64,000 nucleotides of DNA, taken from the IMG/VR virus record IMGVR_UViG_3300031857_011362, positions 1 to 64,000 of that record; one strand, 5' to 3'. This document shows, piece by piece, positions 53,795 through 59,908 of this stretch (positions are counted from its first letter, which is position 1; the number at the start of each line of letters is the position of its first letter). The notes under the pieces are model-generated. The model ran no database searches. It saw only the letters and a list, made by a program, of their open reading frames with translations, and was not told where the DNA came from. The position numbers were made by a program, and so were the translations under genes. Origin of the DNA: a virus.

Positions 53795-54573
53795 TGATTT
53801 ATTTCTTAAGTGGCTTGCCACGATCGGGTTCAACATTGTTAGGCTCAATATTGAATCAAAATCCAGATGTTTATGTTTCACCAACAAGTCCTTTATTGGA
53901 CTTGTTGTGCCTACAGAATGAAGCATTAAACCGTGTCAAAGAGCAGTATACATTTGATGAAGATAAACAATCTGAATCAATTTACAAAGCATTGCCCCAG
54001 GCTTTCTATCAGCATATAAACAAACCACATATCATTGACAAGCACAGAGCTTGGGCAAGAAATGTGTTGCCAGCACAAATGCATATCAATAGTGACCCCA
54101 AAGTCATTTGCACATATCGTCCTGTTGCTGAAGTTGTAGTTAGTTTTTTAAAACTAATCAACAAAGACCCCAACAACTTTGTTGACGCTGAGTTACGAAA
54201 AAAAAGCATTGCTATTACTACCGAGAATCGTGCTAGAGAGTTATGGGAAGGCTATATCAGTGACCCGTGGCAAAGTATACAGATAGGATTGCAAAACTAT
54301 AAAAATAACTTATATTTTGTGTCATATGATGATTTAGTCAATAAACCTGAGACCACTATTGCAAGTGTATATAACTTTCTCGGTATTGATCAATACCAGC
54401 ATGTGTTTGATAGTATCAGCAATAGTTGCGGTGAATCAAAAGACGCAGCATGGGGACTCAAAGACCTACATACAATTAGACCTAAGCTAGCTAAGACTAG
54501 TGATGATCCTGTAACTGTGTTAGGTGAGAATTTGTGTAAATACTTTAATCAATTTGATATTAAACGAGTATAA
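53794..54573 (+). CDS. Sulfotransferase
   Basis: A 259-residue sulfotransferase of the PAPS-dependent type. YFLSGLPRSGSTLLGSILNQNP is the 5'-phosphosulfate loop, VICTYRPVAEVVVSFLKL the 3'-phosphate segment, and FVSYDDLVNKPETTIASVYNFLGI the conserved later helix. It is alike throughout to the N-terminal half of the 50333 protein, but has no glycosyltransferase part. The start is taken as the ATG at 53794, overlapping the previous stop, rather than the TTG before it. The acceptor (protein tyrosine, glycan or lipid) cannot be read from the sequence. Together with the kinase at 57041 it suggests a phage sulfation path. Confidence 0.82.
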   Translation: MIYFLSGLPRSGSTLLGSILNQNPDVYVSPTSPLLDLLCLQNEALNRVKEQYTFDEDKQSESIYKALPQAFYQHINKPHIIDKHRAWARNVLPAQMHINSDPKVICTYRPVAEVVVSFLKLINKDPNNFVDAELRKKSIAITTENRARELWEGYISDPWQSIQIGLQNYKNNLYFVSYDDLVNKPETTIASVYNFLGIDQYQHVFDSISNSCGESKDAAWGLKDLHTIRPKLAKTSDDPVTVLGENLCKYFNQFDIKRV

Positions 54574-54576
54574 CAC

Positions 54577-55707
54577 ATGACTAACAAGACCGCCCTGACA
54601 TTAACTCAAGCATACAATAAGCAATTAAGCGGCACTTGGCCTACTCAATGGTATATACCCATTGGATTATATAGTTGGGGATTTAATGGTAATGGTAACT
54701 TAGGTTTAGGCAATACTACAAATTATTCTAGTCCAAAACAGATTGGTGCATTAACTACTTGGTCAAAAATTGCTGCAGGTTATGATCACAACATAGCCGT
54801 AAAAACAGATGGTACGATGTGGTCATGGGGGCAAAATTTCTATGGCGCCTTGGGTTTAGGTAATACTACAAATAGATCTAGTCCAGTACAGGTTGGTGCA
54901 TTAACCACTTGGTCAAGTATTGTTGCCAACAGTTTTAATGGCAGCATAGCTATTAAAACAGATGGTACTATATGGTCTTGGGGTTACAATAATAATGGTG
55001 AATTAGGTTTAGGCAATACTACAGATAGATCCAGCCCAGTACAAATTGGAGCATTAAGTACTTGGTCAAGTATTTCTGGAGGTAGATTTCGCAGCCATGC
55101 AATTAAAACAGATGGTACACTGTGGTCATGGGGATCTAATAACCATGGTCGCTTGGGGTTAGGTAATACTACAAATTATTCTAGTCCAAAACAAATAGGT
55201 GCATTAACTACTTGGTTAAGTATTTCTGCAGGTAATTATCATAGCATAGCCATCAAAACCGATGGTACACTGTGGACGTGGGGGCAAAATAGCTATGGCC
55301 AATTAGGTCAAGGTGATACTACATCTAGATCCAGTCCAGTACAGATTGGTGCATTAACTACTTGGTTAAAGATTGCTGGAGGTATTTATCACAGCATGGC
55401 CATTAAAACAGATGGTACACTATGGACATGGGGCCAAAACAGTCATGGTCAATTAGGTTTAAGTGATACTATACGTAGATCCAGCCCAGTACAAATTGGT
55501 GCATTGACTAATTGGTTAAATATTGCTGCTGCATATCACAGCATGGCCATTAAAACAGATGGTACCATGTGGTCATGGGGATTGAATCAAGATGGCCAGC
55601 TTGGGGTAGGAGATACTACAGCTAAATCTAGTCCAGTACAAGTTGGTGCATTAACTAATTGGTTAAATGTTTCTGCAGGTAATAATCACAGCCTGGCCAT
55701 CGGTTAA
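54577..55707 (+). CDS. RCC1 seven-blade protein, compact form
   Basis: A 376-residue protein: N-terminal peptide (ALTLTQAYNKQLSGTWPTQW), then seven RCC1 blades (30-376; YSWGFNGNG, WSWGQNFYG, WSWGYNNNG, WSWGSNNHG, WTWGQNSYG, WTWGQNSHG, WSWGLNQDG). It is the closest relative of the 48732 protein, sharing start and blade DNA. It begins 3 bp after the sulfotransferase stop, so both are probably on the same late mRNA from 53370. This makes the propeller, or something produced with it, a reasonable candidate substrate of sulfation; that is inference. Confidence 0.87.
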   Translation: MTNKTALTLTQAYNKQLSGTWPTQWYIPIGLYSWGFNGNGNLGLGNTTNYSSPKQIGALTTWSKIAAGYDHNIAVKTDGTMWSWGQNFYGALGLGNTTNRSSPVQVGALTTWSSIVANSFNGSIAIKTDGTIWSWGYNNNGELGLGNTTDRSSPVQIGALSTWSSISGGRFRSHAIKTDGTLWSWGSNNHGRLGLGNTTNYSSPKQIGALTTWLSISAGNYHSIAIKTDGTLWTWGQNSYGQLGQGDTTSRSSPVQIGALTTWLKIAGGIYHSMAIKTDGTLWTWGQNSHGQLGLSDTIRRSSPVQIGALTNWLNIAAAYHSMAIKTDGTMWSWGLNQDGQLGVGDTTAKSSPVQVGALTNWLNVSAGNNHSLAIG

Positions 55708-55728
55708 TTAAAAAGAAGAACAAAAAAC

Positions 55729-55794
55729 ATAGAATTTGTAGGAATAACTATATGGTTAATAGTTATATATCTAATAGATACAATTTATTGGTGA
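55729..55794 (+). pseudogene. Decayed copy of the start of the 27633-type gene
   Basis: The bases (start ATA, then gaatttgtaggaataacta) match the first 29 bases of the gene at 27633 with few changes, but ATG has become ATA. The frame (EFVGITIWLIVIYL...) runs to a stop at 55792. It marks a place where a small fibre-tip gene once followed the RCC1 gene. Confidence 0.4.
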
Positions 55795-55817
55795 TCCGTT
55801 CATGAAATATTTCACAC

Positions 55818-55845
55818 TATCAAGTATCTTAGTAAATACTTGATA
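55818..55845. repeat. 10-bp inverted repeat abutting the ATG at 55846
   Basis: tatcaagtat (55818-55827) and atacttgata (55836-55845) pair perfectly across an 8-base loop. The late-type GTAAATAC (55832-55839) overlaps the loop and right arm. It could act as an operator or, in RNA, as a 5' hairpin. Confidence 0.7.
55832..55839 (+). promoter_or_regulatory. Late promoter-like GTAAATAC
   Basis: It lies 6 nt before the ATG at 55846; a TTG start directly follows it at 55840. The arrangement is the same as at 50322, with the same surrounding bases (agtaaatacttga). Confidence 0.55.
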
Positions 55846-56412
55846 ATGAAATTAAACTTAGGCTGTGGGTACAACAAGTTGCCCGGATATATCAATGTAG
55901 ATCACGACCCTATTTGTAAACCAGATGTGGTCGCTGATTTAGAAGCAACATTACCTTTCGAAGACAACACGATAGATGAGATTGTGCTTCACCATGTGCT
56001 AGAACATCTGGGACAGACAACCGAAACATACTTCAGTGTTTGGCGCGAGTTCTATAGAATTCTAAAAGATCAAGGTGTTATCAAAATCACCGTGCCGCAT
56101 TGGCAGCACGATAATTTCCATCACGACCCCACCCATGTACGCAAAGTAACACCCGTTGGGGTAGACATGTTTAGTCAGTCACGCAACATGAACACAATAA
56201 AAACTGGTGGCAATGAAACTACACTGGGCTTACAACTTAACATTGATATTGGGGTGACTGATGTGGGCTATGACATTGTGCCTGAATTCCAACAACAGAT
56301 CGAAAGTCAGCCAAAAAACTTCTTAGAAAATGCTATGGCAACATATAACAATGTATGTTATCAGATACAGATTCATGCAAAGGCACACAAGCCAGCTAGG
56401 AGCACCTTATGA
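55846..56412 (+). CDS. Class I SAM-dependent methyltransferase
   Basis: A 188-residue methyltransferase. LNLGCGYNKLPGYINVDHDP is motif I with the acidic residue after beta 2, VVADLEATLPFEDNTIDEIVLHHVLEHL the motif II/III region, and FYRILKDQGVIKITVPHWQHDNFHHDPTHV the motif before the C-terminal part. This is the form of small SAM methyltransferases found in glycan clusters. ATG at 55846 is chosen over the TTG six bases upstream. Its stop overlaps the next ATG (ATGA), so it forms one unit with the oxygenase-like gene. The substrate is unknown, perhaps a sugar or O-antigen-like group. Confidence 0.78.
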   Translation: MKLNLGCGYNKLPGYINVDHDPICKPDVVADLEATLPFEDNTIDEIVLHHVLEHLGQTTETYFSVWREFYRILKDQGVIKITVPHWQHDNFHHDPTHVRKVTPVGVDMFSQSRNMNTIKTGGNETTLGLQLNIDIGVTDVGYDIVPEFQQQIESQPKNFLENAMATYNNVCYQIQIHAKAHKPARSTL

Positions 56413-57038
56413 TTTTTGATAAAAAAATCATCATCATTGATGACTTCTACCCTGATCCTTACTCAGTGCGACAAACTGCATTGAATGCAGAGTACGAAGA
56501 TGTACCGGGAATTAAGAACTATCCCGGTAATAATACAACAAAATCATTCTGGAGTGATGAATTAACTAGACTTGTATGCAATGCTACTGGGGAGAATATA
56601 GAACCAGAACCCACATCAAGCTGTGGTCATTTTAGATATACACCTGCTACTGCAACCTCTAGACAAATCATTCACTTTGATCCTAAGCCAACTCAATGTT
56701 GGGCGGGAGTAGCATATCTAAGTTTGCCCGAACACTGTATCCCTGACGCTGGAACTAAGATATACTCACACAAGCGTACTGGCATGAGCACCGCACCCAA
56801 AGATCACATAGAAGCAAGTATCATTGGTGTTCGTACTGTAGAAGATATGAAAACTTTCTTTGAAACAGAGGGGTTAGATGAATCACTATGGCAAACAGAA
56901 CTAAATGTAGAAATCAAATTCAACAGATTAGTATTGTTCAGACCCTGGTTATGGCATGGAATATCTAAACATTTTGGCACAGACCTTACCAACAGCAGAT
57001 TAACTCAACTAATATTCTTACAACCTAAAGGACAATAA
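56409..57038 (+). CDS. 2OG-Fe(II) oxygenase-like protein (DUF6445 type)
   Basis: A 209-residue protein beginning IIIIDDFYPDPYSVRQTAL, a known opening of a family of putative 2-oxoglutarate/iron oxygenases. The iron triad is present: HFD at His89/Asp91 and RPWLWHGI with His183, followed by a probable 2OG-binding Arg in NSRLTQLIF (about 197). The double-stranded beta-helix core would run from about 70 to 205. Such proteins are common in aquatic phages; their substrates are not known. It is coupled to the methyltransferase upstream (ATGA) and stands 2 bp before the APS-kinase fusion, so it belongs to the same transcript. Confidence 0.68.
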   Translation: MIFDKKIIIIDDFYPDPYSVRQTALNAEYEDVPGIKNYPGNNTTKSFWSDELTRLVCNATGENIEPEPTSSCGHFRYTPATATSRQIIHFDPKPTQCWAGVAYLSLPEHCIPDAGTKIYSHKRTGMSTAPKDHIEASIIGVRTVEDMKTFFETEGLDESLWQTELNVEIKFNRLVLFRPWLWHGISKHFGTDLTNSRLTQLIFLQPKGQ

Positions 57039-57040
57039 AC

Positions 57041-57892
57041 ATGAAAAAAATTCTCATCATGGGCTTACCAGGCTCAGGTAAAACATTTCTAGCAACAGCA
57101 CTTAAAAAGTATTTGGAAGAAAACTCCAACATACAAACGATGCCAATTGAGCGTATGCTACATTTAGAATTGCCACCTATCTCGTATACTAGCAAAGTTG
57201 ACTGGTTCAACGCAGACGAGATTCGAAAACGATTCAATGACTGGGACTTTAGTCGTGAAGGACGCATTAGACAGAGTTTGCGCATGGCAGAGTTTGCATT
57301 GAAGTCAACTGGTGACTTTGTTATCTGTGACTTTGTTGCACCACTAGTAGAGATGCGTAATAACTTCAAAGCAGACTGGACTATCTGGATGGATACTATT
57401 GATGCTGGAAGATTCGATGATACTAACAAAGCATTTGTTCCACCAGAAGTATATGACTTTAGAGTAACAGAACAGAATGCAGACAAGTGGGCAGAGTTTA
57501 TCGGCAATCATATTTTAGAAAATCGTCGGAGACCTGTGTTTGATTGGCAAAAAGAAACAGTGCAACAACTTGGCCGGTGGCAACCTTGGCACCCGGGACA
57601 CCGTGCATTATTTGACAGATTGATTCAACGCACTGGTCAAGTTGTGATTCAAATTAGAGATTGTCAGGGATGGCAAGGAAGCAATCCATTTGCAATCGAT
57701 CAAGTTAAAAATGCAATTCGCAGAGACTTAGATCCGGTGTATCAGGGTCAATACGAGATTCAAGTCGTGCCTAATATCACGCACATTGGATGGGGTCGTG
57801 GTGTTGGGTATACCTCAGGTGAAGAAACATTTGACGAATCTATCACTAGTATCTCGGGTACACAAATTCGTAAGGAAATGGGCCTTGGTTGA
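57041..57892 (+). CDS. APS kinase - HxGH nucleotidyltransferase fusion (PAPS synthesis)
   Basis: A 283-residue two-domain protein. Residues 1-155 are an adenylylsulfate kinase: Walker A GLPGSGKT (8-15), then DWFNADEIRKRFNDWDFSREGRIRQSLRMAEFA and VICDFVAPLVEMRNNF, the CysC pattern. It would phosphorylate APS to PAPS, the donor for sulfotransferases. Residues about 170-283 have GRWQPWHPGHRALFD with His184/His187 (HxGH), GSNPFAIDQVKNAIRRDL and ISGTQIRK (271-278). These are adenylyltransferase motifs as in NadM, but ATP sulfurylase is also an HxGH enzyme with ISGT, so the domain may make the APS used by the first. With two sulfotransferases nearby, the most economical role is sulfate activation. 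A NAD-type role for the second domain is not excluded. Confidence 0.78.
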   Translation: MKKILIMGLPGSGKTFLATALKKYLEENSNIQTMPIERMLHLELPPISYTSKVDWFNADEIRKRFNDWDFSREGRIRQSLRMAEFALKSTGDFVICDFVAPLVEMRNNFKADWTIWMDTIDAGRFDDTNKAFVPPEVYDFRVTEQNADKWAEFIGNHILENRRRPVFDWQKETVQQLGRWQPWHPGHRALFDRLIQRTGQVVIQIRDCQGWQGSNPFAIDQVKNAIRRDLDPVYQGQYEIQVVPNITHIGWGRGVGYTSGEETFDESITSISGTQIRKEMGLG

Positions 57893-58088
57893 AACCGGAA
57901 CACGAAGTTTAGTCAAAACAATAAGCTGGCGGATAACCGGTTCTGGCGCGACATTTCTAGTTGCGTGGTTGATTTCTGGAAACCTAGCAGTATCCACTTC
58001 CATTGCAATAGTACAATTAACAATTAACACGATATTGTATTACTTTCACGAACGAATTTGGAACAGAGTATCTTGGGGCAAAGAGTAA
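57885..58088 (+). CDS. DUF2061 small membrane protein
   Basis: A 67-residue protein starting at TTG 57885, chosen because aaggaa lies 8 bases upstream, the frame before it is the wrong frame of the kinase gene, and homology begins here: VETGTRSLVKTISWRITGSGATFLVAWLISGNLAVSTSIAIVQLTINTILYYFHERIWNRVSWG. This is a complete DUF2061 domain with two membrane helices (about 17-33 and 36-53) and the final YYFHERIWNR. It overlaps the kinase gene by 8 bp, so the two are coupled. The coupling suggests a membrane role beside sulfate activation, such as transport or anchoring, but no function is established. Confidence 0.78.
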   Translation: MVETGTRSLVKTISWRITGSGATFLVAWLISGNLAVSTSIAIVQLTINTILYYFHERIWNRVSWGKE

Positions 58089-58093
58089 ACATA

Positions 58094-58810
58094 ATGGATA
58101 ATACACTTAATTTATTTTATTCACGTAACTGTGAAGTAGAACGTGCATACATCATTACTGTAAAAGGTAATGAGTCATCTGAGAAATATTCAGAACGATG
58201 CCAGAAAAGTTGCACTCAAGTGGGTATGAAATATCAAGTCTGGGACGCATTTGATGGCACTAAAGGCCCAATTACTACACCGGCGCAGTGCGAGAACGAT
58301 TCGTTCATGCGTATGCTGAAAGTAACGGATCATTATCTCACTAGGGGTGAAGTTGCTTGTGCATTGAGTCACATTAGTCTCTGGGCGCATTGTGTGAAGA
58401 TAGATCGTCCCATTGTTATTTTAGAGCATGACAGTATTGTTGTGAAAAAATTCGAAATGATGAGCACCTACAACTCTGTAGTATATCTAGGCGGCAGCGA
58501 ATGGGCTGAACAGGGTTGGAATATGTATCCTATCCCCCCACATGCTAGCGAAGGTCCTAATTATTTGTTCATTTGCCGTGCCCATGCATACGCAATTGAC
58601 CCGGTGGTTGCTAAGAATCTACTAAGTCATGTATTAAAGATGGGAATCTGTGCTCCATTAGATATTATTATGAAAGCTGACTTGTTTAACATATCGCATC
58701 AGGGTTTGTTTGCCTATGACAAGAATATTGATCTAGTGAATGATACTACTATTAAGTCACGCCCCAAAGCTGGCAGAACAACTGACCGCAACGATAACCT
58801 AACAACATAA
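58094..58810 (+). CDS. Glycosyltransferase family 25-like protein
   Basis: A 238-residue protein of the GT25 (LPS biosynthesis) type: VERAYIITVKGNESSEKYSERCQKSCTQVGMKYQVWDAFDG at the start, YLTRGEVACALSHISLWAHCVKIDRPIVILEHDSIV (GT25 core with the acidic EHD), then PNYLFICRAHAYAIDPVVAKNLLSH. Family members transfer galactose or glucose onto LPS or glycoproteins. The ATG at 58094 is chosen over an upstream TTG inside DUF2061. Phages use such enzymes on receptor glycans, on their DNA or on their own proteins; which one applies cannot be told. It is 5 bp from the previous stop. Confidence 0.75.
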   Translation: MDNTLNLFYSRNCEVERAYIITVKGNESSEKYSERCQKSCTQVGMKYQVWDAFDGTKGPITTPAQCENDSFMRMLKVTDHYLTRGEVACALSHISLWAHCVKIDRPIVILEHDSIVVKKFEMMSTYNSVVYLGGSEWAEQGWNMYPIPPHASEGPNYLFICRAHAYAIDPVVAKNLLSHVLKMGICAPLDIIMKADLFNISHQGLFAYDKNIDLVNDTTIKSRPKAGRTTDRNDNLTT

Positions 58811-58811
58811 T

Positions 58812-59417
58812 ATGTACAAATTCAGCATGGATTTTAACATGGGCAAGGGTGCGATGCAAAACATCAGTAATCTTGTCGGCATCTACGGTGTACCACACAC
58901 TATCATTGAAGTTGGTGTGTTCGAGGGTGGCACTACGTTCTGGATCAGTGAGCAACTTGCTAAAACTAGTGCAACATCACAGATTTATGCCATTGATCCG
59001 CATGTGGGCAGCAATGACATGAGTGAAGATTTTGCAGTAATCAAGCAGAACTTTGAATATAACTTGTCAGTTCACCCAGCTAAAAATGTAACTTACATTC
59101 AAAAGCACAGCAAGAATGGACTGATTGACCTGATCAATTTGGGTGTCCGTGCTGAGTTAATCTACATCGACGGTGACCACAAAGCTGCTGAAGTATTAAC
59201 CGATCTTGTGCTAGCATGGGAACTACTTAAAGTAGGTGGCATCATGCTATGTGACGATACTACGACATGGAAGTACAAAGACGCTAATGGAACGCAATCT
59301 GCACAAATGAGTCCTAGACTTGCAGTTGAAACCTTTATACAATGCAATTGGCACAAGCTAAATGTGTTGAGTCTCCCAGACGGCGCACAAACTGCGTTTA
59401 TTAAAATTCAAGAATAG
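58812..59417 (+). CDS. Class I methyltransferase (Methyltransf_24-like)
   Basis: A 201-residue protein with IIEVGVFEGGTTFWISEQLAKTSATSQIYAIDPHVG (motif I and the acidic residue for SAM ribose), NVTYIQKHSKNGLIDL, and AELIYIDGDHKAAEVLTDLVLAWELLKVGGIMLCDDTTTWKY, the 'YIDGdH....v..Dl..w..Ll..GGim..DD' pattern of methyltransferase family 24 and cephalosporin-hydroxylase-like proteins, often acting on sugars. It begins 1 bp after the glycosyltransferase. With 55846 it is the second methyltransferase of this island. Confidence 0.75.
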   Translation: MYKFSMDFNMGKGAMQNISNLVGIYGVPHTIIEVGVFEGGTTFWISEQLAKTSATSQIYAIDPHVGSNDMSEDFAVIKQNFEYNLSVHPAKNVTYIQKHSKNGLIDLINLGVRAELIYIDGDHKAAEVLTDLVLAWELLKVGGIMLCDDTTTWKYKDANGTQSAQMSPRLAVETFIQCNWHKLNVLSLPDGAQTAFIKIQE

Positions 59418-59462
59418 TCAGTAATTCTTAGTCATAATATCTATCTGATAAGTATAGTTGTA

Positions 59463-59897
59463 ATGAATGTATTCCAATTGAATTATGATACCAGGCTCAG
59501 CGACTGGTATAAGTTAAGGTCAAAACTAGAACATAGTGATACTAAAACCAAATGTGTGGAAATTGATAACTGGTGGCAAAAAGCTCCATTAGTTAATCAC
59601 CACCTACATATTTTGGACAGTGAGAATTGGCCCGGCCCCTGGGATCTTTTGGTAGAAAATACCTACTGTATGGTTGCAAGAGCATTAGGAATGTGTTATA
59701 CTTTACTTCTGACTGGAGTACAGGATATAGATTTGGTAGAAGCAACAGACATGCAGGGTGAAGATATGGTATTAGTCCTGGTCGATAGTGCAAAGTATGT
59801 ACTTAATTACTGGCCCGATACTGTAGTAAATAACAGTTCAAACGACTTTACAATTAAACGGCACATCGATGTGTCACCAATAAAATTAAAATTATAA
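59463..59897 (+). CDS. Conserved phage protein of unknown function
   Basis: A 144-residue protein: CVEIDNWWQKAPLVNHHLHILDSENWPGPWDLLVENTYCMVARALGMCYTLLLTGVQDIDLVEATDMQGEDMVLVLVDSAKYVLNYWPDTVVNNSSNDFTIKRHIDV. I recall the pattern (WW..AP...HHLH, WP.PWDL, YC..ARALGM.YT, KYVLNYWP) from hypothetical proteins of aquatic phages and plasmids, but know no function. The many conserved Trp, His and Asp residues suggest an enzyme or nucleic-acid-binding protein. It is preceded by 45 noncoding bases with a gataagtata stretch, and stands 11 bp before nrdA. Confidence 0.6.
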   Translation: MNVFQLNYDTRLSDWYKLRSKLEHSDTKTKCVEIDNWWQKAPLVNHHLHILDSENWPGPWDLLVENTYCMVARALGMCYTLLLTGVQDIDLVEATDMQGEDMVLVLVDSAKYVLNYWPDTVVNNSSNDFTIKRHIDVSPIKLKL

Positions 59898-59908
59898 TAG
59901 GCAAAAAT

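Noticed and set aside
25260-55707. Possible diversity-generating retroelement driving adhesin variation
   Set aside because: No reverse transcriptase and no template/variable repeat pair with adenine-specific changes were seen in the window.
57786-57884. Upstream ATG start for the DUF2061 protein
   Set aside because: The added residues are the wrong frame of the kinase gene; TTG 57885 has the ribosome binding site and the family start.
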